Shown: in pieces, positions 16,684 through 24,589 of the stretch | How positions within the stretch are numbered: the stretch's first letter is position 1 | How the letters are laid out: each line of letters opens with the position of its first letter | Source: Myxococcales bacterium | GTDB taxonomy: Bacteria; Myxococcota_A; Polyangia; Polyangiales; Polyangiaceae | Assembly: GCA_016706225.1 (NCBI GenBank) | Contig: JADJKB010000025.1 | Coordinates: forward strand, 744,001 to 808,000 | Length of the DNA: 64,000 bases | Direction: 5' to 3' | The notes under the pieces: model-generated | What the model was told of the DNA's origin: nothing | Databases searched by the model: none | What the model saw: the letters and a program-made list of their open reading frames with translations, nothing else | Program-made: the position numbers and the translations under genes

Positions 16684-18066
16684 ATGCAATTTCGAGAGCG
16701 CAGCTTCGCGGTCATGCTCGCCGGACTGGTTTCCTCCGCGGCGCTCGCGCTCGGGTGCAGCGAGTCGAGCAGCACGCCCGCATCCGGCGGAAGCGCCGGC
16801 ACCGGGGGCATGGGCGCGACCGGCGGCGGTGCGGGGGCGGGGGCGGGCGGAAGCGCAGCCGGCGCCGGGTGCATGGAGATCCGTGTTGTCTCCGACATGG
16901 TCCCGACGGGGGCAGTGAAGTTCGTGCCGGGGTCGGTGGGGCAGATGGAGCGGGAGACGCTGTGGCGCGATGGCGATGGGCTTCACTTCGCCTGGAACGG
17001 CTGGATCACCGATGGCACCGGCGGAGAAGCGACCGGCCTGCGCCTCGTCATCAGTAGCTTCGACCCGAGCACGGGCCAGGCGCTCGGTCACCGGATCTTT
17101 CCCAACTTCGGCGGTGTGGTCGCGCGGGCGCCGAGCGGCATGCTCTGCGCCGCGGGAGCGCTGGTCGAGGGGACGACCCTCACGACCGGCGCGTTGATGG
17201 TCGATCTGACGGGTTCGAAGCCGGAGAAATTCGTGCCGCTGTACAGCGGGAGCGTTCCAATCCCGCATGTCGCCTGGGACGGCGAGGCGTTCGCCCTTCA
17301 CCTGTGGGGCTCGACCGGCCTGGAGGTGAGCCGGATCAGCGAGGCGGGGGAGCTGTTGCTGCCTCCGTCGTACTTCGGCGTGTCCGCCGGCGTGCTGCCC
17401 GACCTCAACCTCTCGACCGATGCTGTGAGCGGAGTGTCGTTCGCGGTCAGCGGTCTCTTCCAGGATGTGCCGTGGATCGCAGCCCACACGCGCGACGGCA
17501 AGCCAGTGCCCGGGACGGAGGCGTTGGGCGGCAAGATCCTACCTGTTCAAGGCGACCTGGGCACGGCGACCGGAGTGGGTTTCAACGCTGTGCGGGGGGT
17601 ACCGGGTGGCGCGATCGTTGCGTGGAGCCTGGCGGGGAGCAACCCGGACGCGATGGTCGTGGTCCAGAGGGTGGACTCCTCGTTGAACGCCCAAGGCGAC
17701 GCCGTGCGGGTGAAACCCACGCAATACCTGGGGGCCGACACGACCAAGCGCTGGGTGACGATTCAACAGACCGCGGGTGGCTGGTGGATTGGCGCGTCTG
17801 GAAAAACGTTCCTGGAAGGCCTGCGGTTCAACGCGGCCAGCGGTCTCACGGTCGAGAACCTCTCGAGCTTCGAGCTGATCGAGAACGGGCAGAAGATCCT
17901 CGACTTCCGCCATTTGGGATCGGCAAGCTACAACGACGAACTCTGGCTCGGGTTCGTCGATTACACCGAGAGCAACTCTGGAGAACTCTACCAGCCCTAC
18001 CGCATCGTTCGGATCCTCCCAGGTTGCGTGTACCCTTCGATGTGGGACCTACTGCACAAGAAGTGA
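16684..18066 (+). CDS. Secreted lipoprotein, tandem copy 1
   Basis: A 460-residue lipoprotein. The ATG at 16684 gives a standard signal: MQFRERSFAVMLAGL, then SSAALALGC with lipobox LALGC. A GTG at 16633 would add 17 residues before the signal and is less likely. A Gly/Ala-rich spacer follows (GGMGATGGGAGAGAGG), then a beta-rich body with repeated strand pairs (LVISSFDPSTGQALGHR, VAWDGEAFALHLWGS). This suggests a beta-propeller-like extracellular domain. The stop overlaps the start of copy 2 as TGATG. Function unknown. Residues about 258-390 differ from copy 2, while both flanks are nearly identical. Confidence 0.8.
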   Translation: MQFRERSFAVMLAGLVSSAALALGCSESSSTPASGGSAGTGGMGATGGGAGAGAGGSAAGAGCMEIRVVSDMVPTGAVKFVPGSVGQMERETLWRDGDGLHFAWNGWITDGTGGEATGLRLVISSFDPSTGQALGHRIFPNFGGVVARAPSGMLCAAGALVEGTTLTTGALMVDLTGSKPEKFVPLYSGSVPIPHVAWDGEAFALHLWGSTGLEVSRISEAGELLLPPSYFGVSAGVLPDLNLSTDAVSGVSFAVSGLFQDVPWIAAHTRDGKPVPGTEALGGKILPVQGDLGTATGVGFNAVRGVPGGAIVAWSLAGSNPDAMVVVQRVDSSLNAQGDAVRVKPTQYLGADTTKRWVTIQQTAGGWWIGASGKTFLEGLRFNAASGLTVENLSSFELIENGQKILDFRHLGSASYNDELWLGFVDYTESNSGELYQPYRIVRILPGCVYPSMWDLLHKK

Positions 18067-19445
18067 TGGGAGCGGGTGTGGGCTGGATGCCGATGCTCGC
18101 CGGACTGGTTTCCTCCGCGGCGCTCGCGCTCGGGTGCAGCGAGTCGAGCGGCACGCCCGCTTCAGGCGGAAGCGCCGGCACCGGGGGCATGGGCGCGACC
18201 GGCGGCGGTGCGGGGGCGGGGGCGGGCGGAAGCGCAGCCGGCGCCGGGTGCATGGAGATCCGTGTTGTCTCCGACATGGTCCCGACGGGGGCAGTGAAGT
18301 TCGTGCCGGGGTCGGTGGGGCAGATGGAGCGGGAGACGCTGTGGCGCGATGGCGATGGGCTTCACTTCGCCTGGAACGGCTGGATCACCGATGGCACCGG
18401 CGGAGAAGCGACCGGCCTGCGCCTCGTCATCAGTAGCTTCGACCCGAGCACGGGCCAGGCGCTCGGTCACCGGGTCTTTCCCAACTTCGGCGGTGTGGTC
18501 GCGCGGGCGCCGAGCGGCATGCTCTGCGCCGCGGGAGCGCTGGTCGAGGGGACGACCCTCACGACCGGCGCGTTGATGGTCGATCTGACGGGTTCGAAGC
18601 CGGAGAAATTCGTGCCGCTGTACAGCGGGAGCGTTCCAATCCCGCATGTCGCCTGGGACGGCGAGGCGTTCGCCCTTCACCTGTGGGGCTCGAGCGGTCT
18701 GGAGGTGAGCCGGATCAGCGAGGCGGGGGAGCTGTTGCTGCCTCCGTCGTACTTCGGCGTGTCCGCCGGCGTGCTGCCCGACCTCAACCTCTCGACCGAT
18801 GCTGTGAGCGGAGTGTCGTTCGCGGTCAGCGGTCGGTTCGAGAAAGTGCCCTGGGTTAGTGCACACACACGCGACGGCTCGCCTGTCACCGGCACCGAGG
18901 CGCTCGGGGGGACGATACTGCCGGTGCAGGGCGACCTGGGCGGGGCGGTGAGCGTGGCGTTCAATGCGGTGCGCGGCGTGCCCGGAGGCGCCCTGGTCGC
19001 GTGGAGTCTTGCCGGCGGCGGCTCAGAGGCGATGGTCGTGGTTCAGCGAATCGACTCTGCTCTTGCGGCGAGCGGAGACGTCGTCCTGGTAAAGCCCACA
19101 CAGTACCAGGGCGCCAACGAGGAGAAGGACTGGCTGACGATCCAAGATCGGCCCGAGGGGTGGTGGGTCGGCGCCTCGGGCCCGTTGTTCTTGGAGAGCG
19201 TGCGTTTCGCACAAGCAACAAGCGTGAACGTCGAGAACCTCTCGAGCTTCGAGCTGATCGAGAACGGGCAGAAGATCCTCGACTTCCGCCATTTGGGATC
19301 GGCAAGCTACAACGACGAACTCTGGCTCGGGTTCGTCGATTACACCGAGAGCAACTCTGGAGAACTCTACCAGCCCTACCGCATCGTTCGGATCCTCCCA
19401 GGTTGCGTGTACCCTTCGATGTGGGACCTACTGCACAAGAAGTGA
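18066..19445 (+). CDS. Secreted lipoprotein, tandem copy 2
   Basis: A 459-residue paralogue of the preceding gene, repeated at a period of exactly 1379 bp. Its ATG overlaps the previous stop (TGATG). The signal begins MGAGVGWMPMLAGL and keeps the same SSAALALGC lipobox. The first about 250 residues and the last about 65 are nearly identical to copy 1. The segment from about 17455-17855 (copy 1) and 18834-19234 (copy 2) has drifted to roughly 70% protein identity. No domain name can be given. Like copy 1, its stop overlaps a further start, that of the truncated third copy. Confidence 0.8.
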   Translation: MGAGVGWMPMLAGLVSSAALALGCSESSGTPASGGSAGTGGMGATGGGAGAGAGGSAAGAGCMEIRVVSDMVPTGAVKFVPGSVGQMERETLWRDGDGLHFAWNGWITDGTGGEATGLRLVISSFDPSTGQALGHRVFPNFGGVVARAPSGMLCAAGALVEGTTLTTGALMVDLTGSKPEKFVPLYSGSVPIPHVAWDGEAFALHLWGSSGLEVSRISEAGELLLPPSYFGVSAGVLPDLNLSTDAVSGVSFAVSGRFEKVPWVSAHTRDGSPVTGTEALGGTILPVQGDLGGAVSVAFNAVRGVPGGALVAWSLAGGGSEAMVVVQRIDSALAASGDVVLVKPTQYQGANEEKDWLTIQDRPEGWWVGASGPLFLESVRFAQATSVNVENLSSFELIENGQKILDFRHLGSASYNDELWLGFVDYTESNSGELYQPYRIVRILPGCVYPSMWDLLHKK

Positions 19446-19684
19446 TGGGAGCGGGTGTGGGCTGGATGCCGATGCTCGCCGGACTGGTTTCCTCCGCGGC
19501 GCTCGCGCTCGGGTGCAGCGAGTCGAGCGGCACGCCCGCTTCAGGCGGAAGCGCCGGCTGTCTTGGCTACTTCGCTCATCCGCCGTCGCTTCCGTCATGT
19601 CGCTCGCCGGTAACCGACGGAAACGCGGAGGAACGGCGAAGGTTGGTGCGGTGCCGGGCGCTCACTCCGGTGCGCGGTAGATGA
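19445..19684 (+). pseudogene. Truncated third lipoprotein copy
   Basis: Bases 19445-19558 repeat the start of copy 2 exactly, including the signal peptide, lipobox and start of the Gly-rich spacer. The match then breaks off after GCGCCGGC and continues into unrelated sequence. The reading frame closes at 19684 after 79 codons, running over the end of the oppositely oriented HEAT-like gene. A short lipopeptide could still be exported from it. I read it as a remnant of unequal crossing-over, ending beside the right-hand direct repeat at 19647. Confidence 0.75.
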
Positions 19685-19789
19685 TCTTCGAGCGCTGGAG
19701 GGCGGCGTGGAGGCGCCGGTCCTTCGCCAAGCTGGCGTCGTTTCGCGGCACGTTCGGGTCGCGCAACATCGCCAGGTGTTCGTTGGCCA
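19647..19789. repeat. Right 143-bp direct repeat bracketing the 8.2-kb module
   Basis: Direct repeat of 11350-11492, same orientation, offset 8297, about two mismatches. Here it is the natural 3' end of the intact HEAT-like gene. Recombination between the copies would remove the giant VWA gene and all lipoprotein copies in one step and leave the HEAT-like gene intact. No integrase or transposase lies between the repeats. Confidence 0.85.
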
Positions 19790-21518
19790 TGCCGCGCACG
19801 TGGGGCGACTCTGCGGCGTCGGACACGAGCTTCTGCATCGTGCCTCGACAGCGATCACCGAGCACGCTGAGCGCCCAGAACGCCTCGTCCACCGCGTCGT
19901 CGGTGGCGTCGTGGGCCGCTTCGCCGACGATGCCGCAGGCCCCGGCGGGTTTTTGTTTCGCCAGCAGGTACACACTCAGCTCGCGCGTGAATCCCTCCCG
20001 GTCCAGCAGGCCGAGCACCCAGCGCTCGTCCCCGCGCGCCGCGAGCTCTTGCACGACGCGTCCGTGTTCAGTGACGACATGGGCCCCGAAGCGAGGCCAC
20101 GCATCCCGCGAATAGCGCCGCATGTGCTGCTGTCGCGCCATGCGTAGCCGCGTCACCGCGAGCTCCGCCGCGCCGGGCAGCTCGAGCCGCAGCATGTAGA
20201 AGACGGCGACCCAGGGCGCGGTGCCGTCGTCTTTTGCATCGGCGACCCAGGCGTCGAGCTGTTTCTTCGCCGTGCGGTCGCCGAGGGCCGCGAGCGCCGC
20301 CAGATGTTTGGCGCGTTTCTCCGGCTGGTAGTCGTTGCGCGTGCGGTCGCCCGCCACGTCCGGCTCCTTCGTGCGCTTGATGAGCCAGGCGAGCAGGCGC
20401 TTCTTCGCCGGCGCCGCGGGCGCCGAGCGGGTCGCGATCAGCCAGTCCAGGAGCTCGTCGTAGCGATGGCGGTGCATCCACACGTCGAGCTCGGAAGCGT
20501 CCGCGCCGGGATAGAGCGCCGGCATCAGCTTGCTGTAACACTCGACGCCACGCTGGGTGTCGAGGGACGCGGTGTTGAGCTCGCCGCGCAGCTCCCGCGT
20601 GAGCTCGGCGTCGCCCAGCCGCACGCGAGCTGCGAGGAGCTCGCAGCCGCTGGCGCCGTGGGCCACGGCCACGCTGTCCTTGGTGATCTTGCTCGAGGCG
20701 CGGCGGAGCAGCGCCAGTGCTTCTGGATTCGGTGTGACCAGGAGCGGCAGCAGATCTCGGTACAGCGTGACGTTCTCGGAGTGCAGCTCGGGTTTGTCGA
20801 GCCCGCGCTCGATCAACTCCTGTGCGTACTTCTGAGCCAGCGCGGGATCGAGGCGCGACAGGCTGTCGAGGGTGTCTCGCCAGAGGTTGAATCCGTCGCG
20901 CTCGAGCGTGCGCAGGAGCGCCAGCACCCGCGGGGCGGACGCTACGCTGCCCAGGTCGGCCAGGGCGCGCGCCGCGGCGTGTCGAGTGCGGCGGCGTTCA
21001 CCGTGCTCCCACGCCTCGACCCCCGCGGGCAACGGCCGATCGAGCTCGCGGTGCAAGAGCGGCACGGCCTGGGTGAGCGAGAGGTAGCCCGCCGCGAGCA
21101 TGTTGTCCTGTCGCCACGAGTCCGTGTGCGGACGGCCGTAGAAACGCGTGCCCGGAGCGGCGCCGATCGTGCGCAAGATCCCCGCTGCGCCGCGGGGCAC
21201 ACCGATGCAGAAGAAGCTGTTGCGGCTCTCGAGTGCCACCCGCGGAGGCTCGTCGGGGGCTGTCGCCGGTCGAGGTCGAGCCGCACGTCGGGAAGGCATC
21301 GGAGCGACCTCCGCGACGTCGAAGACCTCGAGCCGGATCTGCTCGAGCCGCGGCGGTCGCCGACGGGCGAGGGGAGTCCAGTCATCGGCATCCCGAGCAC
21401 GCTGCACGGGCTTCGAACGCTCGACGCGACGCTCCTCGTGGCAGACCGCGTAGCGCGGTGGGTGTGCGAGGGCCGCGCTCGGCGCGAGCCAAAGGGCCAG
21501 GAGCCAGCGCAATCTCAT
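19662..21518 (-). CDS. Secreted HEAT-repeat-like protein, 618 aa
   Basis: A signal peptide is evident (MRLRWLLALWLAPSAALAHP). The body is built of short paired helices resembling HEAT/armadillo repeats, for example ARALADLGSVASAPRVLALL, AKHLAALAALGDRTAKKQLD and DEAFWALSVLGDRCRGTM. A conserved-looking loop FFCIGVPRGAAGILRTIG precedes them. The protein is probably a periplasmic or surface scaffold, but I do not recognise a family. Its ATG overlaps the stop of the preceding lipoprotein gene (4 bases), so the two are coupled. The last 42 codons are duplicated at 11350-11492. Confidence 0.75.
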   Translation of the reverse strand: MRLRWLLALWLAPSAALAHPPRYAVCHEERRVERSKPVQRARDADDWTPLARRRPPRLEQIRLEVFDVAEVAPMPSRRAARPRPATAPDEPPRVALESRNSFFCIGVPRGAAGILRTIGAAPGTRFYGRPHTDSWRQDNMLAAGYLSLTQAVPLLHRELDRPLPAGVEAWEHGERRRTRHAAARALADLGSVASAPRVLALLRTLERDGFNLWRDTLDSLSRLDPALAQKYAQELIERGLDKPELHSENVTLYRDLLPLLVTPNPEALALLRRASSKITKDSVAVAHGASGCELLAARVRLGDAELTRELRGELNTASLDTQRGVECYSKLMPALYPGADASELDVWMHRHRYDELLDWLIATRSAPAAPAKKRLLAWLIKRTKEPDVAGDRTRNDYQPEKRAKHLAALAALGDRTAKKQLDAWVADAKDDGTAPWVAVFYMLRLELPGAAELAVTRLRMARQQHMRRYSRDAWPRFGAHVVTEHGRVVQELAARGDERWVLGLLDREGFTRELSVYLLAKQKPAGACGIVGEAAHDATDDAVDEAFWALSVLGDRCRGTMQKLVSDAAESPHVRGMANEHLAMLRDPNVPRNDASLAKDRRLHAALQRSKIIYRAPE

Positions 21519-22708
21519 GGGCTCGCCTCGTACAGAGCGCTCTCCGCGTTCTCGCTGGCATCGCAGTACAATGTCGTGTCAGGGCGTCGTGAGCTGAAGA
21601 GCACGCTGGCCCAGTGCGCGCCGCGCTGTTCGGGCAGGCGGACCTGGTAGCTCGCCTCGACCCACAGCTCGCCATCGAGGTAGCGGACCGTGTGCACGTG
21701 TACGGGACCCGCCGGCTTGGAGAAACGTAATGCAGGGAGCGGGACGCGCTCCGCGTCGCGATACAGCGCTCGCCCACCTGCCAGCCACAGCGTGCCGTGA
21801 CCGTCGGTGGCGACGGACATCAAGCCGTCGCTGAGCTTCGTCTCCACGCGTGTCCAGACCTTGCCGTCGAAGCGAGCCAGGTAGGCCAGACGTTCGCCGG
21901 GCTCCTTGAACGGTTCGTAGGCCGTGGCGTAGATCTCGTGTTCGCTCGCGGCGGCGAGGCTCAGGTTGACGATGCCCGAGAGTGTCTCCCCGCCCGGCAG
22001 CAGCGTTGCGCGCCAGTGCTTCGCCCCGGGTGCGCCCAGCGCAACGACCAGGTTCGTCACGCTGTAGTTGGCCGCCCGCTCGTCGTCGCAGCGCCCCGCC
22101 ACGACCAGCCCTCCCTCCGGAGTCGTGGTCCACGTCAGCGGCACGAAATCGAGCTCGTCGGTGCACAGCTCTCGACTCGGCAGGTCGGGCAATGCCCGCG
22201 CGGAGCTCGGGACCGTCACGGGTTCGGTGCTGGCGCGCCAGCCTGCGTCGAAGCGATATCCGCTCGGCGTACGCTCGAACAGCGGACCGCGCTTCTTCAA
22301 GCTGTAGCGCACCGTCGTGCGCACGAGCCAGGGTTCGTCCGCGCTGCCGCCGAGAGCGAGCTCGCCTTGCACGTAGCCGCGCGCGTCCGTGGGTAACCCG
22401 TCCAGCAACGAGGCGCGCCGGAATGCCTTGCCGCCGCGCAGCTCGGCGAGGGTCTCGGCCGTCGCGAGCCGGTCGCCCGGGAGCCAGCCCGCCAGCACTC
22501 GTCCGTGATCACCGTAGACCAAGAAGCGCCGACGGCCCGCTGCCTGCACCGACAGCTTCGGGCACGGCCCCTCTGCAAACACGTGCAGCTCCGATGGGGC
22601 TGCGGCGCGCGTCTGCGGGGCCCGCGCTTCGGTGGGCGTGCAGGCGCTGGTGAGCCAGAGTGCGCAGAGTGTCGGAGCGAACCTCACGAGCTCGGCGAAG
22701 GTACGCAT
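21515..22708 (-). CDS. Lipoprotein of unknown function, 397 aa
   Basis: The N-terminus, MRTFAELVRFAPTLCALWL followed by TSACTPTEA, is a lipoprotein signal with lipobox TSAC. The mature part is beta-rich with many aromatic strand ends (LAYLARFDGKVWTRVETK, VATDGHGTLWLAGGRALYRD). That pattern is typical of propeller-like repeats. The gene overlaps the HEAT-like gene by four bases, and the two secreted products probably act together at the cell envelope. No named family is visible. The region upstream (22709-22944) has only the tRNA beyond it and no gene that I can support. Confidence 0.7.
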   Translation of the reverse strand: MRTFAELVRFAPTLCALWLTSACTPTEARAPQTRAAAPSELHVFAEGPCPKLSVQAAGRRRFLVYGDHGRVLAGWLPGDRLATAETLAELRGGKAFRRASLLDGLPTDARGYVQGELALGGSADEPWLVRTTVRYSLKKRGPLFERTPSGYRFDAGWRASTEPVTVPSSARALPDLPSRELCTDELDFVPLTWTTTPEGGLVVAGRCDDERAANYSVTNLVVALGAPGAKHWRATLLPGGETLSGIVNLSLAAASEHEIYATAYEPFKEPGERLAYLARFDGKVWTRVETKLSDGLMSVATDGHGTLWLAGGRALYRDAERVPLPALRFSKPAGPVHVHTVRYLDGELWVEASYQVRLPEQRGAHWASVLFSSRRPDTTLYCDASENAESALYEASP

Positions 22709-22944
22709 GCTGAACGCGGGCGGCTAGAGCCCTCCCCAGTGACCCGCCCACGCTCCCGCACCTGCTTGGCGACGGCCGCAGGCCGTCCGGACTCACACCC
22801 CGGGTCTTGGCACGATCAGATCACGTGCTGGAACAGAGACCAGACTACAAAACCGGCCGGACCCGGCGCCAACTGTTTCAAGCGCGCGGAACAGGCGCAA
22901 GGCGCCACAGTCGTCGTGACGAGAACAAAAATTCCAACCCCAAA

Positions 22945-23022
22945 TGGTCGGGGCGGGGGGATTTGAACCCCCGACCCCCAGACCCCCAGTCTGGTGCGCT
23001 ATCCAGGCTGCGCTACGCCCCG
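22945..23022 (-). tRNA. tRNA-Pro (anticodon GGG)
   Basis: Read on the minus strand, the acceptor arm CGGGGCG pairs with CGCCCCG and is followed by discriminator A and an encoded CCA. The D-arm begins TAGCGCAGCC. The anticodon stem is CCAGA/TCTGG around the loop CTGGGGG, placing GGG at positions 34-36. The T-arm reads GGGGGTTCAAATCCCCC. All four arms fold cleanly. It sits alone between the 22708 lipoprotein gene and the 23654 membrane protein gene. No integrase or attachment-site duplicate is seen next to it. Confidence 0.95.
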
Positions 23023-23135
23023 AACCGCCTTGCAAGAACCCGAGGGCTCCCCAAAGGGCACGCGGAACGTAGACGGTTTGTGCAAGATTGCAAATGGCCG
23101 GCTTTTGCCCGGCAAAATCCCGGGTTGCCCGACGC

Positions 23136-23654
23136 TCAGCGAGACGGGTCGCTCCGGATCAGGAGGGCGCACTCCGCCACCGCGAGCAGTACCAGCGTGG
23201 CGGGGCCGACCCAGAAGAGCACCTTCCAGGAGTCGTCCAGGCCGTGCCGGCGGGAGGTGATCCAGGCGGCGACGAAGATCGCCACCAGAATTTTTCCTAC
23301 CACCGCGCCGACCCCCATCAGCGTCTGGCCGGTCGAAGCCCACGCCACCAGCGGGCCGAACGCCGCGAGGGCTGCTGCCGCCGCCGCGACGTAGCCGCCC
23401 GCTGCGTCGTGATCTTGCATCACCAGGATCACCGATGCCATCCACGACAAGAGCGCGATGATCTGCGCGGCCCGCGCGGCTGCGTTGCCCTGTTCCTCGA
23501 GGGGCGACGCGCCGGCCCGCAGCGCACTGAGCGCCGTCTCGGCTCGCGCCAGCTTCTGCTCCGCGCGTTTTGCCACCGCTCGGGCCGACTCGAGCTCGCT
23601 GGTCGCGTGCTCGAGCTCGGCTCGCAGCGCTTCGGTCGGCTCGCGGTAGCTCAC
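23136..23654 (-). CDS. Coiled-coil membrane protein, 172 aa
   Basis: An N-terminal coiled coil at about residues 5-52 (heptads in LRAELEHATSELESARAVAK) leads into four predicted membrane helices at about 65-80, 88-105, 112-130 and 145-165. The C-terminus is short and charged. I know no family name. The layout (cytoplasmic coiled coil plus compact four-helix membrane part) suits a small envelope or scaffold protein. It starts 12 bases after the PhnD-like gene on the same strand, so co-transcription is likely. Confidence 0.7.
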   Translation of the reverse strand: MSYREPTEALRAELEHATSELESARAVAKRAEQKLARAETALSALRAGASPLEEQGNAAARAAQIIALLSWMASVILVMQDHDAAGGYVAAAAAALAAFGPLVAWASTGQTLMGVGAVVGKILVAIFVAAWITSRRHGLDDSWKVLFWVGPATLVLLAVAECALLIRSDPSR

Positions 23655-23666
23655 TCCCAGTTCTCC

Positions 23667-24515
23667 TCAGCGGGGCGTATAGCTGTCGCTCCGGATCAGA
23701 TAGCGCTCGAGCGCCCGCAGGTGGGCGAGCTGAGCCGCGTCCGCGGCCACAAAACCCCGCGCGTGAAACAGCGACTGTCCCGCCTCGAGCAGCGCGGGCC
23801 CGGGGGACTCACACAGCGCTGCCTGGATCCGTGCGATACAGCTCTTGTCGAGCGTCGACGAGGCCGCGAGCACGTCCGACGGAATGGGCCCCGCCCGCTT
23901 CAACACCTCGACCTCGGCCGCGCCCCAGCCCGCGCCAGCAACGGCGCCGGTATCATCGAGGTGAAGGTACGTGGCGCCGACCGCTCCCGGATCGGCGAGC
24001 ACCTCGCGGACCACCGCGTCGTGGGTGCGCGCGAAGCTCTGGCTGGCGAACCCCGTCTCGACATCGAAGCCCTCGGCGTGAAGCGCGGCGCGCATCACGA
24101 GATAACCCGCTGCGCTGCCCTCATCGACCCAGACCGCGCGGGCCTGGTGCAGGTTGGTGACCGAGTGCAGCGGTGAGTCGGCGCGCACGAACAGCGCTGA
24201 CCAGTACCACGCGCTGCCCCCGCGCTCGGGCAGCACGACGGGATCGATCTCGGAGCGCAACGCCGCCAAGGCCACCACGGGGGAGAGCCAGCCCAGCTCC
24301 ACCTCGCCGGCCTTCAGGCGATGCAGCAGTCGGTCGTAGCGAGGCGCGGCGTACGGCACGATCTCGAGCCGCGTCGCCAGGGACAGCTCCGTGCAAAACG
24401 CATCGAGCTCGGCCCGGGTTGGTCCCTCGGCGTGCTCGCCCCGACGTTTTGCGCGCCGCCCGACCTCGGAGAGCGCGACGCCAAGACGGATGCGCGACGT
24501 CACGGCGCCGAGCAT
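23667..24515 (-). CDS. PhnD-like periplasmic-binding-fold protein without signal peptide
   Basis: A 282-residue protein with the type II binding-protein pattern of the PhnD/phosphonate-binding family. It shows RLHRLKAGEVELGWLSPVVA (lobe entry), SALFVRADSPLHSVTNL, VWVDEGSAAGYLVMRAAL (the characteristic hinge/ligand block) and SFARTHDAVVREVL. It has no export signal, and no ABC permease or ATPase is near. A cytoplasmic sensor or moonlighting role is therefore more likely than transport. Start: ATG at 24515; a GTG four codons in is equally plausible. It is divergent from glutathione reductase across a 74-bp gap. Confidence 0.7.
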   Translation of the reverse strand: MLGAVTSRIRLGVALSEVGRRAKRRGEHAEGPTRAELDAFCTELSLATRLEIVPYAAPRYDRLLHRLKAGEVELGWLSPVVALAALRSEIDPVVLPERGGSAWYWSALFVRADSPLHSVTNLHQARAVWVDEGSAAGYLVMRAALHAEGFDVETGFASQSFARTHDAVVREVLADPGAVGATYLHLDDTGAVAGAGWGAAEVEVLKRAGPIPSDVLAASSTLDKSCIARIQAALCESPGPALLEAGQSLFHARGFVAADAAQLAHLRALERYLIRSDSYTPR

Positions 24516-24589
24516 ACACGGTCTTTCACTCCCGGGATCGAGATCGCAGTACTACGCTCAGCGGGTAAACGACGAAGTGTGGAGCGAAA

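Noticed and set aside
11350..19789. Composite transposon or integrase-bearing island
   Set aside because: No transposase, integrase, terminal inverted repeats or short target duplication can be seen; only long direct repeats made of host gene sequence.
22945..23022. tRNA-Pro as an island attachment site
   Set aside because: I find no duplicate of its 3' end and no integrase nearby.
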